Assembly: GCA_016712525.1 (NCBI GenBank)
Contig: JADJQX010000007.1
Span: 1,612,001-1,676,000, forward strand
Source of the DNA: Myxococcales bacterium
GTDB lineage: Bacteria; Myxococcota_A; Polyangia; Polyangiales; Polyangiaceae
Direction of reading: 5' to 3'
Length of the DNA stretch: 64,000 nt
The position numbers and the translations under genes were made by a program. This document shows, in pieces, positions 19,134-27,408 of this stretch. Position 1 is the stretch's first letter. The number at the start of each line of letters is the position of its first letter. Below the pieces are notes generated by a model. That model did not search any database and was not told the origin of the DNA. It saw only the letters and a list, made by a program, of their open reading frames with translations.

Positions 19134-20492
19134 ATGGCGAAGATCCTCGATATGCCCAAGCTCTCCCCCACGATGGAGGAGGGTGTCCTGTCGGCCTGGC
19201 ACAAGAAGGCCGGCGACTCCATCGAGGTCGACGACCTCCTCGCCGAGGTCGAGACCGACAAGGCGACCATGGAGTTTCGTGCGTTCGACCGCGGCACGTT
19301 GCTCGAGATCCTGGTTCCCGCCGGGACGCAGGTGAAGCTCGGCCAAGCCGTGGCGATCGTCGGGAACGCCGGCGAGGACGTGTCGGCGCTCAAGGCGAGC
19401 GTGGGGAGCGCCCAGGCGCCCGCCCCTGCACCTGCCACGGCGCCCGCCCCTGCACCTGCCACGGCGCCCGCGGCGGTGGGGCCCGAGAAGACTGCCCCGA
19501 AGGCCGTCGAAGCATCCCCCGAGGTGCCGTTCGTTCGAAAGGGCTCGCTCCTCGATCGCACCGAGTACGACGCCGACGACGAGCCTGCCCAGGCCGGCGA
19601 TCCCCTCGCCTCGCCCTACGTGAGGAAGCTCGCGCGGGATCGCGGCATCGACCTCGAGAAGACCCGCGGGACCGGAAAAAACGGGCGTGTCCTCCCGGAG
19701 GACCTCGACGCCGCCCCGAAGACGGCCGCGTTGGCCCCGGCCCCCGTCGCGGTCGCCAAGGCCGACGCGCTCGTGGCCCCCGAGTCCAAGGCGCTCTCTC
19801 CGATGCGCAAGACGATCGCCCGGAGGCTCGTCGAGTCGAAGCGCAACGTCCCGCACTTCTACCTGACGATCGACGTCGACGCCGAGGCGCTCGTCACGCT
19901 CCGCGAAGAGGTGAACGCAAGGCTCGCGAAGAGCGCGCCCAAGGGCGCCGACGCGGAGGCTCCCGCGAAGGTGAGCGTCAACGACTTCATCGTGAAGGCC
20001 GTCGCGCTCGCCCTCGTGAAGGTGCCCGAGTGCAACGCCCAGTTCTCGGACGACGCGATCCTCCTCCATCAGCGCGTCGACGTATCCGTCGCGGTCGCCG
20101 TGCCCGACGGCCTCGTGACGCCGGTCGTGCGCAACGCCGATCGGCTGAGCGTGCTCGCCATTTCCCAAGAGATTCGAGAACTTGCACGCAAGGCACGGTC
20201 CAAGAAGCTGCGCCCGGAAGAAATGAGCGACGGGACGTTCTCGATCTCGAACCTCGGGATGTTCGGCATCGACACGTTCTCGGCGGTCATCAACCCGCCG
20301 GAGGGCGCGATCTTGGCGGTCGGCCGCGTTCGTGACGAGGCGGTCGTCAAGAACGGCGCGCTCGCGCCCGGCAAGCGCCTCGGCATGACGCTCTCGTGCG
20401 ACCACCGCGTCATCGACGGAGCCGTCGGCGCGGCGTTCCTCGCGGAGCTTCGTCAGCTCCTCGAGAACCCGATGCTCGTGCTGGCCGGCTGA
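19134..20492 (+). CDS. pdhC: Pyruvate dehydrogenase E2, dihydrolipoyl acetyltransferase
   Basis: 452 residues. One lipoyl domain (~1-80; lipoylated Lys in VETDKATMEF), an Ala/Pro-rich swinging linker, a peripheral subunit-binding domain (~160-195: SPYVRKLARDRGIDLEKTRG), a second linker and the catalytic acetyltransferase domain (~225-452) ending in SCDHRVIDGA with the active-site His and Asp. It transfers acetyl groups from lipoate to CoA and forms the complex core. The first linker contains a 24-bp tandem duplication. Lipoate would come via LipA, encoded ~9 kb away. Confidence 0.94.
   Translation: MAKILDMPKLSPTMEEGVLSAWHKKAGDSIEVDDLLAEVETDKATMEFRAFDRGTLLEILVPAGTQVKLGQAVAIVGNAGEDVSALKASVGSAQAPAPAPATAPAPAPATAPAAVGPEKTAPKAVEASPEVPFVRKGSLLDRTEYDADDEPAQAGDPLASPYVRKLARDRGIDLEKTRGTGKNGRVLPEDLDAAPKTAALAPAPVAVAKADALVAPESKALSPMRKTIARRLVESKRNVPHFYLTIDVDAEALVTLREEVNARLAKSAPKGADAEAPAKVSVNDFIVKAVALALVKVPECNAQFSDDAILLHQRVDVSVAVAVPDGLVTPVVRNADRLSVLAISQEIRELARKARSKKLRPEEMSDGTFSISNLGMFGIDTFSAVINPPEGAILAVGRVRDEAVVKNGALAPGKRLGMTLSCDHRVIDGAVGAAFLAELRQLLENPMLVLAG
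19415..19462 (+). repeat. 24-bp tandem duplication in the E2 linker
   Basis: Two identical 24-base units (GGCGCCCGCCCC then TGCACCTGCCAC), with the first nine bases repeated a third time, encode an APAPATAP repeat. The repeat is in frame, so copy number can change linker length without breaking the gene. Confidence 0.85.
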
Positions 20493-20548
20493 GGAGGCGC
20501 GGAGCGGGGCGCGTTCCTTCGGGGAGGCGCCTTTGCTACGCTCTTCGC

Positions 20549-21490
20549 ATGCCGGTGCGTTCGCATCCGTGGGCGGTCGCCGCCTGCGCCCTCACGTTGG
20601 CGCTCTCGCCGGCGGCCCATGCCTCGCTCGTTTGGCCGAGGGACCTCCCCGAGGCCGGGCGAGGGTCCGCTCCCGCGCGCGACGTCGTGGTGCTCAACGT
20701 CCCCAAGAGCTCGCGCGTGCGCATCCCGGGCGGGGTGTTCAACATGGGCTCGACCCCGCTCGAGATGCAGCTCGCGAAGAACGCATGCGAGGCGGAGATG
20801 CTGCGCGACGAGTGCCCCGCGAGGGAGTTCATGCTCCGCTTCGAGGGGCACATCCACGAGGTGGAGCTCTCGCCGTACGACCTCGATCGCACGGAGGTCA
20901 CCGTCGAGGCCTTCGACCGCTGCGTCGCCGCCGGGGTCTGTCCCGCGCCCACCTTCGCGCGCACCGACCTTCGTTTCGCGAGGCCTCGCCTCCCCGTCAC
21001 CCACGTCACCTTCGAAGGGGCGCGCGCCTACTGCGCGTTCGTCGGCGGCAGGCTCCCGACCGAGGCCGAGCTCGAGCTCGCGGCGCGAGGCCCGGAAGGA
21101 CGGCGGTATCCGTGGGGCCGAACGTGGAACCCGCACCTCGCCAACCACGGGGCGCTCGCCCCGGATCGCACGAGCGGGCGCGATGGCTTCGTGGGGCTCG
21201 CCGAGGTGGGGTCGTTCCCGGACGGCGCGACGCCTCAAGGGGTCCTCGATCTCGCCGGGAACGTGGCGGAGCTCGCGTCCGACTTCTTCGCGATCGACGG
21301 CGACGGCTTCGGCTACTCCGGAAAACGAGAGATCGATCCGAAGGGGCCCGCGACGGGGAGCTTCCACGTGGTGCGAGGCGGCTCGTACCGCGATCCTCCG
21401 CCCATGCTCCGGGGCGCCGCGAGGGAGCCCGCCATCGTGCTCCCGGCGCCCGACGTAGGCTTCCGTTGCGCCTACACGCCGGCGCGCTGA
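20549..21490 (+). CDS. Exported FGE-sulfatase (SUMF1/formylglycine-generating enzyme-like) domain protein
   Basis: 313 residues with a Sec signal peptide (VAACALTLALSPAAHAS). The mature protein is a single FGE-sulfatase domain: IPGGVFNMGS, YDLDRTEVTVEAFDRC, PVTHVTFEGARAYCAFVGGRLPTEAE, DLAGNVAELASD, VVRGGSYRD and VGFRCA. In myxobacteria such domains are common in secreted or lipoproteins and are often non-catalytic; the paired catalytic cysteines of true FGE are not evident in the expected place, so a sulfatase-activating role is doubtful. ATG at 20549 gives the signal peptide; it follows the pdh operon after 56 bases. Confidence 0.85.
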   Translation: MPVRSHPWAVAACALTLALSPAAHASLVWPRDLPEAGRGSAPARDVVVLNVPKSSRVRIPGGVFNMGSTPLEMQLAKNACEAEMLRDECPAREFMLRFEGHIHEVELSPYDLDRTEVTVEAFDRCVAAGVCPAPTFARTDLRFARPRLPVTHVTFEGARAYCAFVGGRLPTEAELELAARGPEGRRYPWGRTWNPHLANHGALAPDRTSGRDGFVGLAEVGSFPDGATPQGVLDLAGNVAELASDFFAIDGDGFGYSGKREIDPKGPATGSFHVVRGGSYRDPPPMLRGAAREPAIVLPAPDVGFRCAYTPAR

Positions 21491-21527
21491 GGCGCGTTTC
21501 ACGAGCCGCCACCCGGCGAAGTCGAGT

Positions 21528-22454
21528 ATGGTCGGAGCCGTGAAGATCGCTCACGTTTCCGACCTCCACGTCCTCGACCTCGGAGGTGTGCCGAAGCTCG
21601 CGTACGCGAACAAGCGCCTCCTCGGATACGCGAACATTCGCTTCAAACGTAAGGCGATCCACAAGCCGGAGATCGCCGCCAAGGTCCTCCGCGCGATAAG
21701 CGATCTCCGCCCCGATCACGTCGTCGTCACGGGGGATCTCACGAACCTCGCGCTCGAGCCCGAGTTTCGCGCGTGCGCGAAGCTGCTCGCGTCCGAGCTG
21801 TCGCTCCCCGCCGACGCCGTCAGCATCGTCCCCGGAAACCACGACACCTACGTGCTCGAAGAGCGCCTGCGCCCGTTCCTGAACATTTTCGGGGCGCACA
21901 CCTCGAGCGACCTCCCCGAGTTCGCGCTCCCCCTCGCCGGCGGCATGTTCCCCTTCGTGCGCCTAAGGGGGCCTCTCGCCATCATCGGCCTCTCGAGCGC
22001 GGTACCGCGCCCGCCGTTCGTCGCGGCCGGTGTCCTCGGAGATGCCCAACGGCGCGCCCTCCGCGCGATCTTGCTGCACCCCGAAGTGCGCACGCGAACC
22101 CCGGTGGTCCTCGTACATCACCCTACCTATCCCCCGAGCTCCCGGGTGAAGGCGCTCGTCGAGGGCCTCCACGACGGCGACGGGCTCGAGCGCGACCTCG
22201 CCGAGTCGCACCCTGCCGTCGTGCTCCACGGGCACCTCCACCGGCGCGTCGTGCGCAAGCGCAGGGGTCACGGCGGCCTCACGGTCATCGGAGCCACGAG
22301 CGCGTCGCTCCATCACCACGACATGGATCGGATGGCGGGCTACAACCTCTACACGTTCGACGACGCCGGGAAGCTCGTGACCACGACCGCCTTCGTCCTC
22401 GACGAGGCGACCTCGGGCTTCACCGAGCGGGCCGTCCCGGAGACCATCTGGTAA
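21528..22454 (+). CDS. Calcineurin-like metallophosphoesterase
   Basis: 308 residues. All five metal-binding motifs are visible: HVSDLHVLD, VVTGDLTNL, PGNHDTY, VLVHHPTY and LHGHLHRRV. It is cytoplasmic, with no signal peptide. Such enzymes hydrolyse phosphomonoesters or diesters such as cyclic nucleotides; the substrate cannot be read from sequence. An alternative GTG start at 21540 would remove four residues. A strong hairpin follows the gene before the convergent cold-shock gene. Confidence 0.9.
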   Translation: MVGAVKIAHVSDLHVLDLGGVPKLAYANKRLLGYANIRFKRKAIHKPEIAAKVLRAISDLRPDHVVVTGDLTNLALEPEFRACAKLLASELSLPADAVSIVPGNHDTYVLEERLRPFLNIFGAHTSSDLPEFALPLAGGMFPFVRLRGPLAIIGLSSAVPRPPFVAAGVLGDAQRRALRAILLHPEVRTRTPVVLVHHPTYPPSSRVKALVEGLHDGDGLERDLAESHPAVVLHGHLHRRVVRKRRGHGGLTVIGATSASLHHHDMDRMAGYNLYTFDDAGKLVTTTAFVLDEATSGFTERAVPETIW

Positions 22455-22479
22455 GGCGACATCGCCGCCCACAAAGGCG

Positions 22480-22510
22480 ACGGGCTCCCGTCCGCATGGA
22501 GGGAGCCCGT
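22480..22510. terminator. Bidirectional hairpin between convergent genes
   Basis: A perfect 10-bp stem ACGGGCTCCC/GGGAGCCCGT, with a further TCC/GGA pair set inside the loop, lies between the phosphoesterase and the cold-shock gene, which end toward each other. No strong T-tract on either side. Confidence 0.6.
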
Positions 22511-22530
22511 GTCGTGAGCGACAGAACGTC

Positions 22531-22764
22531 TCAGGCGGTGGCCTGGGGCGCCTCGACCACGCCGTCTTGGCGCATCACGTTGACGGCCTGGAGGCCCTTC
22601 GGCCCCTCTTTGATCTCGAACTCGACGAGCTCGTCCTCGAAGAGGCGACGGCGGCCGTCACCGTGGATTTGTGAGTAGTGGACGAAGACGTCGGGACCTT
22701 CATCTTGTTTGATGAAGCCCCAGCCCTTCTCGTCGTTGAACCACTTCACGCGACCAACTGCCAT
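22531..22764 (-). CDS. Cold-shock domain protein (CspA family)
   Basis: 77 residues. A single OB-fold with RNP1 (KGWGFI) and RNP2 (VFVHYSQI) motifs and the usual VKWFN start. It binds single-stranded RNA/DNA as an RNA chaperone. The C-terminal ~10 residues (VVEAPQATA) extend past the domain. GGAGG six bases before ATG fixes the start. A long leader with a hairpin and a sigma70-like promoter precede it. Confidence 0.95.
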   Translation of the reverse strand: MAVGRVKWFNDEKGWGFIKQDEGPDVFVHYSQIHGDGRRRLFEDELVEFEIKEGPKGLQAVNVMRQDGVVEAPQATA

Positions 22765-22796
22765 CGAAAGCCTCCACAGCGCTGTACTTTGCACGC

Positions 22797-22863
22797 GCGG
22801 CGGAGAGTCGAACACTCTCCCCGCCGAAGCCGCACCGTAGGCGCCCATGGACACGCCGGTCAA
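22797..22863 (-). promoter_or_regulatory. Promoter and leader hairpin of the cold-shock gene
   Basis: Minus strand: TTGACC (22858-22863), 18-bp spacer, TACGGT (22834-22839), giving a ~63-base leader. The leader holds a hairpin with perfect GGAGAGT/ACTCTCC arms (22802-22820), extendable by CGGC/GCCG after a 2-base bulge. Structured leaders are common in cold-shock genes, but a temperature role is inference. Confidence 0.5.
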
Positions 22864-22925
22864 CCACGAACACCGTGTAGATTCCACGCAAGGCGCCGCC
22901 CGAAAACGCCGAATTTCGGCGCAAA

Positions 22926-24095
22926 TCAGGGCATTTTTACGCCCTTCTCGAGCGCGTCGAGCTCCTCGAGGTTGGCGGTCACGCGAGGGTCTTGGGGATC
23001 GAGCGCGCGAGCCTTCTCGAGCGCGGAGCGCGCCTCCTTTCGCCGCTTCGGATCCTTCGCGAGCACGGTGGCGAGGTTTATCCACGCGCTCGCCAGCTTG
23101 TCGTCGAGCCGAATGGCTTCGCGGTAGCTCTTCTCCGCGTCAGCGAGCTTCCCCTCGAGCTGGAGCGCATACCCCAGATTCGAGCGGTAGGTCGCTCGCG
23201 TCGGATCGAGCGCGACAGCTTTCTCGAGCTCGCGCATCGCGCCCGGGAAGTCGTTCTTGGCGAGCAGCGCGGTCCCGAGATCCGAGCGCCCGTGGGCGTC
23301 GTTCGGCTCGATGGCGACGGCCGCCTGGTATTCCTTGACGGCGTCCTCGACCCGCCCTCGCATGAAGAGCACGGTGCCGAGGTTGCCCCTCCGCGGCGCG
23401 CTCCCCGGATCGAGCTCGACGGCGCGCCGGAGGGACGCGACGGCCTCTTCGCCCTTCCCCGACGCCAAGAGCGCGACGCCGAGCGCCGAGTGGACCTCGG
23501 GCTCCCCGGAGAGCGACTGCACGGCCCGCCGCAGCGGTTCGACGGCCTCCGGAGCGCTCCCGAGCAGGAGGAGCGTGCGCCCTACCTCGGCGGATGCGGG
23601 GGCGTAGTCGGGCTCGGCTTTGGCCATACGCTCGAGCGTCGCGAGCGCCTGACGTACCTTCGCGTTGCCCTTCGCCGCCGCGAAATCGAGGTTCGGCGTG
23701 AGCTTGGCTACGTCGCACCGCGCGAGCCCCACGAGAGGTGCGACACGGCGCGGAAACGCACGCGCCGCCTCGGAGTACCGCTGGGCGGCCGTCGCGTAGT
23801 CTTCCTTCGCGAACGCCACGTCGCCTTCGGCGAGCTTCGCGTCCAGCGCGGCGACCCCCGTGCGAGACAAGGGGATCGTCGTCGGCTTGGGCGCGGGGTA
23901 GACCTCGGCCTTCGGAGCCGGGACCGGAGCGGCGTCGGGACCGGCATCGGCCACGGGAGGGACCACGGGCGAGACGGGCGGCGCGACCGGCTCTGCGGTC
24001 GGAGGTGGCACGGGGGCCCTCGGAGGCGGCGTCTCGTCGCACGCCACGAGGGCCACGAGCACGGCACCGACGCCGAGAGCAGCGACGCGGCTCAC
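22926..24095 (-). CDS. TPR-repeat lipoprotein
   Basis: 389 residues. Signal with lipobox (LVALVAC), then a Pro/Val/Ala-rich linker (~20-75), then about seven tetratricopeptide repeats (for example AEVGRTLLLLGSAPEAVEPL, SALGVALLASGKGEEAV, GNLGTVLFMRGRVEDAV, SNLGYALQLEGKLADAEKSY). It probably serves as a protein-interaction scaffold in the periplasm or outer membrane. The start overlaps the preceding gene's stop by 4 bases, making it the last gene of the DUF444-spoVR-unknown-TPR set. Confidence 0.85.
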   Translation of the reverse strand: MSRVAALGVGAVLVALVACDETPPPRAPVPPPTAEPVAPPVSPVVPPVADAGPDAAPVPAPKAEVYPAPKPTTIPLSRTGVAALDAKLAEGDVAFAKEDYATAAQRYSEAARAFPRRVAPLVGLARCDVAKLTPNLDFAAAKGNAKVRQALATLERMAKAEPDYAPASAEVGRTLLLLGSAPEAVEPLRRAVQSLSGEPEVHSALGVALLASGKGEEAVASLRRAVELDPGSAPRRGNLGTVLFMRGRVEDAVKEYQAAVAIEPNDAHGRSDLGTALLAKNDFPGAMRELEKAVALDPTRATYRSNLGYALQLEGKLADAEKSYREAIRLDDKLASAWINLATVLAKDPKRRKEARSALEKARALDPQDPRVTANLEELDALEKGVKMP

Positions 24096-24529
24096 GAGGC
24101 CTTCTCCGCGGCGGCCTTCTCACGCACCACACGCGCATACGCATGCGCGACGACGTCCTTTGCGGCCTCGACGAGGCGCTCGGGGGAGGCCTTCACGCGG
24201 AGGACGATGAGCGTTTGCCCGGGGGACGGAGCGTCGATCAACGCCGCCGCAGCGGCCCTCACGGCCTCGGGTGCGGCCCCGTCGGCTCGGAGTGCAGAAA
24301 GATGCTCCATGTAGGTGCGGCCGTACGCCGAGGCCTTTTCGGGCTCGAGGATCACGAGGGCATTGAGGGCCATCCCCGCCCCACGCCGCGCTTGCGCGAG
24401 CCCTCCGCGGCCATCCCCTCGGGCGTACGCCTCCGCGGCCCGCTCGGCCTCGCCCAGCCCTGCGAACACCCACTCCTCCGGCGAGAAGCGAAAGAGCCAG
24501 TGCGAGGGGTCCTTCACGAACGTGCTCAT
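24092..24529 (-). CDS. Unknown protein coupled to spoVR
   Basis: 145 residues, soluble, mostly helical and Ala-rich. It starts MSTFVKDPSHWLFRFSPEEW and ends in a charged helix (ARVVREKAAAEKA). No family recognised. The ATG overlaps the spoVR stop (ATGA) and its own stop overlaps the TPR lipoprotein start in the same way, so the three products are probably made together. A role in the PrkA/SpoVR pathway is inference from position only. Confidence 0.7.
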   Translation of the reverse strand: MSTFVKDPSHWLFRFSPEEWVFAGLGEAERAAEAYARGDGRGGLAQARRGAGMALNALVILEPEKASAYGRTYMEHLSALRADGAAPEAVRAAAAALIDAPSPGQTLIVLRVKASPERLVEAAKDVVAHAYARVVREKAAAEKAS

Positions 24530-26091
24530 GACTTCGCGATCGCCTTCGACGAGTGCTCGCGCCCATCGAACCGAAGGTGGACGTCCTTCCCGTCGCCCAA
24601 GGTTTGGATGAGGACCGGGCGCTTCCAGACGCGGTGCAGGCTCTTCAACACTTCCTTCGCGTAGTCGGCGCGGAGCTCCATGCCCTGGTGGTCGTGGCGG
24701 AGCAAGAGCTCACCGCGGTTGTCGTGGTTCGCGTCCTCGACGTAGATGAACGGGTTGCCCGCATTCGTGAGCTGGAAGAGGAGCTTGTCCTTCACCGCAC
24801 GGAACTCGCGCGACTCGATCTCGTAGCGGTCGTTCCGGTTCGACCAGCCGAACGAAAAGAGCTTCTGTTCCCGCACGAAGTCGGGCGTCAAGAACTCGTC
24901 GATGAAGGTCACGTCGCTGTAGAGCGCGCGCACCTCGAAGAGCTTCTTTTTGCCGAGGCCGAGCCGCATGTTCCAGTTCTTCTTCTCGGCGAGATCGTCG
25001 CACTCCTCCCACTCTTTGCCGAACTGGCCCTTGTCCCAGCGCTCCTCGATGTTCCGATAGAGCTCGACGCCGAGCTTGTACGGGTTGAGCCGCCCGCCGC
25101 TCGTCGCGAGCACGCCCGCCGCGTTGTCGGCGTAGTCGATGATCTCGGAGGCATCGAGGATCTTCTCGGTCATGAGCTTGGAGTGCCAGTACGTGGCCCA
25201 GCCCTCGTTCATGATCTTGGTCTGCATTTGAGGCACGAAGTAGAGCGCCTCTTCACGAATGACCTCGAGCACGTCGCGCTCCCAGCGCTCGAGCGGCGCG
25301 TGCTCGAGGAGGAAGCCGAGCACGTCGCGCTGGGGTTTCTCCGGCATGCGCTTCGCTCGCTCCTTGGCGGCAGCGCGCTTCTGCTTCTGCTCCTCGAGGT
25401 ACTCGGTCGGGTTGATGAACGACTCCATGTAGTCCTTCGACTTGAGCCGCGGCACCTCCTCGGCGACGTCGTCGTCCTCGTCGTCCTTGGGGGGGGTGTC
25501 CCTACCGGAGAAGGCCGCGAACGGGTCGATGAGGTTCTCGAGCGAGAGGCACTGATCGATGAACTCTTCGACCTTGTTGATGCCGTGCCTCGCGACGTGC
25601 CGCCTCACGCGCGCCCCGTGGTTCGCCATCTTGTCGATCCAGCGCCGGTTCGGATCGTAGGTCTCGGGGCGCACCGCCGGGTTCGCCGTGCGACCACCGG
25701 TGTCGAGATCGGTCGAGCGGAAGCAGAAGTTGTTCTTGAAGAAGTCGACGTGGGCGTAGACGTGCGCCATGACGAGCTTCTGGTCGGTGAGCGAGTTACC
25801 CTCGAGCAGGTAGGCGTACGAGGGGTTGTTGTTGATGACCATCTCGTAGATCTTCGAGAGGCCGTACTCGTAGCTCTTCGCGAGCTGCTCGTAGTCCATG
25901 CCCCAGCGCCAGTGCGGGTAGCGGTTCGGGAAGCCCCCGTACGCCGCGATCTCGTTCATCTGGTCGTAGGTGAGGATCTCGAACACGGTCGGGAAGAAGT
26001 CGAGCCCCGCGGCCGACGCGATCTTCTCGATTCGCTCTTGTTCGCTGCGCAAATACTGGGGAAGCGCGGTCTTCAGCGCGAACTCGCTCAT
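24526..26091 (-). CDS. spoVR: SpoVR family protein (YcgB-like)
   Basis: 521 residues, the typical length. Family phrases: DFFPTVFEILTYDQMNEIAAYGGFP split over ~30-55, YPHWRWGMDYEQL, LVMAHVYAHVDFFKNN, MNEGWATYWHSKLM and the C-terminal IYVEDANHDNRGELLL. An acidic/basic insert at ~200-250 is within family variation. In Bacillus SpoVR affects spore cortex formation; in enteric bacteria YcgB acts with YeaG/YeaH in nitrogen or stress responses. It follows the DUF444 gene after 45 bases that contain a 7-bp hairpin. Confidence 0.93.
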   Translation of the reverse strand: MSEFALKTALPQYLRSEQERIEKIASAAGLDFFPTVFEILTYDQMNEIAAYGGFPNRYPHWRWGMDYEQLAKSYEYGLSKIYEMVINNNPSYAYLLEGNSLTDQKLVMAHVYAHVDFFKNNFCFRSTDLDTGGRTANPAVRPETYDPNRRWIDKMANHGARVRRHVARHGINKVEEFIDQCLSLENLIDPFAAFSGRDTPPKDDEDDDVAEEVPRLKSKDYMESFINPTEYLEEQKQKRAAAKERAKRMPEKPQRDVLGFLLEHAPLERWERDVLEVIREEALYFVPQMQTKIMNEGWATYWHSKLMTEKILDASEIIDYADNAAGVLATSGGRLNPYKLGVELYRNIEERWDKGQFGKEWEECDDLAEKKNWNMRLGLGKKKLFEVRALYSDVTFIDEFLTPDFVREQKLFSFGWSNRNDRYEIESREFRAVKDKLLFQLTNAGNPFIYVEDANHDNRGELLLRHDHQGMELRADYAKEVLKSLHRVWKRPVLIQTLGDGKDVHLRFDGREHSSKAIAKS

Positions 26092-26112
26092 GCCCCGAGC
26101 GTACCCGTTTTT

Positions 26113-26131
26113 TTCGGCGATGTGCGCCGAA
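26113..26131 (-). promoter_or_regulatory. Intercistronic hairpin between the DUF444 and spoVR genes
   Basis: Stem TTCGGCG/CGCCGAA (7 bp, 5-base loop) sits 22 bases before the spoVR start, followed on the transcribed strand by an A-tract rather than a T-tract. It is not a terminator; it may tune translation or mRNA stability within the operon. Confidence 0.4.
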
Positions 26132-26136
26132 GCCGG

Positions 26137-27252
26137 TCACTTTCCCTTGCCGAGAAAGTCCTTGATGCTCTGCATGATCGCGTCACGATCCCGGATCTCG
26201 CTCGTGACCACGCGCTCGTCCTTGCCGAGGTGCTCTCGCAGGTCTTTCACGAACTGGCCCGAGCCGTAGGGGCTCTCGACCTGGCCGTACGCGAACATGT
26301 TCGCCCGAGGCAGGATCTTCTGCCGAAGGATGTCCATGCAGGAGAGCGTGTCGTCCATCGACCAGTTGTCGCCGTCCGAGAAATGGAACGGGTAGATGTT
26401 CCACTCCTCCGGCGGGTAGTGATCGTCGATGAGCTGCGCGCAGAGCTTGTACGCGCTCGAGATCATGGTGCCGCCGCTCTCCTTCGTGTGGAAGAACGTG
26501 TCGCGGTCGACCTCGCGCGCCGTGGCGTCGTGGATGATGAACCGGCTCTCGAGGCCTTTGTATTGCCGCTGGAGCCACGTATCGATCCAGAAGCTCTCGA
26601 TGCGCACGATCTCCTTCTGCTCGTCGCCCATGCTGCCGGACACGTCCATCATGTAGATGATGACGGCGTTGGCGACGGGCTCCGCCTCGGTCTTCCAGCT
26701 CCGGTAACGTTTGTCGTCGGGGATGGGCACGACGAGCGGCCGCTCGGGCACGTAGCTGCCCATCGAGATCTGGCGCTTCAGGGCCTCGCGGTACGTGCGC
26801 CGAAAGTGCCGGAGGGACTCGGGACCTACACGTCGTACACCGGTGTACCGGTCCTTCGCGTCGATGATCTTCGACTTGCCCTTGTTCTGGATGTCCGGGA
26901 GCGCGAGCTCTTCGCCGAGGATCGTCGCGAGCTCCTCGAGCGACACGTCCACCTCGAGGCTGTGCTCCCCCGCGTCTTTTCCGGCCTTCTTGCCCTCTCC
27001 CGCCTGGTCGCCGTCGTCCCCGCCGCCCATCGGATCGCCAGGGTCCCCTTCGCCCTGGCCGGCGCCCCCCTGCTGTTTGTCGCCGTAGCGAAAGCGAGGG
27101 ATGTCGATCTGCGGGATCGGGATCGAGACGAGGTCTTTGCCCTTCCGGCCGATGAGCTCGCCCTGCGAGATGTAGCGCTTCAGGTTGTCGCGGATCTTCC
27201 CGCGGACGATGTTGCGAAACCGGGAGTGATCCTGATCGATCTTGAGGGACAT
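26137..27252 (-). CDS. yeaH: DUF444/UPF0229 family protein (YeaH-like) with VWA-type MIDAS motif
   Basis: 371 residues. The N-terminus has the family pattern FRNIVRGKIRDNLKRYI, then IPQIDIPRFRYG and a Gly/Asp-rich linker. The second half is a von Willebrand A-like fold with a DVSGSM MIDAS motif and the conserved FFHTKESGGTMISSAYKL segment. DUF444 proteins co-occur with PrkA and SpoVR and are thought to act as partners of the PrkA AAA ATPase. ATG at 27252 (MSLKIDQDHSRF) was chosen because it has AGG upstream and is the conserved start. First gene of its operon. Confidence 0.93.
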   Translation of the reverse strand: MSLKIDQDHSRFRNIVRGKIRDNLKRYISQGELIGRKGKDLVSIPIPQIDIPRFRYGDKQQGGAGQGEGDPGDPMGGGDDGDQAGEGKKAGKDAGEHSLEVDVSLEELATILGEELALPDIQNKGKSKIIDAKDRYTGVRRVGPESLRHFRRTYREALKRQISMGSYVPERPLVVPIPDDKRYRSWKTEAEPVANAVIIYMMDVSGSMGDEQKEIVRIESFWIDTWLQRQYKGLESRFIIHDATAREVDRDTFFHTKESGGTMISSAYKLCAQLIDDHYPPEEWNIYPFHFSDGDNWSMDDTLSCMDILRQKILPRANMFAYGQVESPYGSGQFVKDLREHLGKDERVVTSEIRDRDAIMQSIKDFLGKGK

Positions 27253-27353
27253 TCGCGACCTGGGGCTCGGGCGGCACACGCCACCCATGACGAAAGCGTA
27301 CCGGACTTTTTCGCGCGCCGCTCTTTCTTGTGAAGCCGAGCGCTCGAAACGAA

Positions 27354-27386
27354 ACGCGCCGCGGCACCCGAGGGTGCGCGGCGCGT
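27354..27386 (-). terminator. Strong intrinsic terminator of the membrane subtilase gene
   Basis: About 15 paired bases (ACGCGCCGC.GCACC against GGTGCGCGGCGCGT, one bulge, CGAG loop), followed on the minus strand by TTTCGTTTCG. It is 23 bases past the stop of the S8 peptidase gene. Confidence 0.75.
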
Positions 27387-27408
27387 CGAGGGAGGCAGGC
27401 CCCTGCGA

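Noticed and set aside
26113..26131. Hairpin before spoVR as an intrinsic terminator
   Set aside because: The transcribed strand has an A-tract after the stem, not a T-tract, so it cannot act as a standard terminator. It is kept only as an intercistronic structure.
24553..27333. 926-codon plus-strand open frame
   Set aside because: Antisense to spoVR and the DUF444 gene, which are unmistakable; no domain in the translation.
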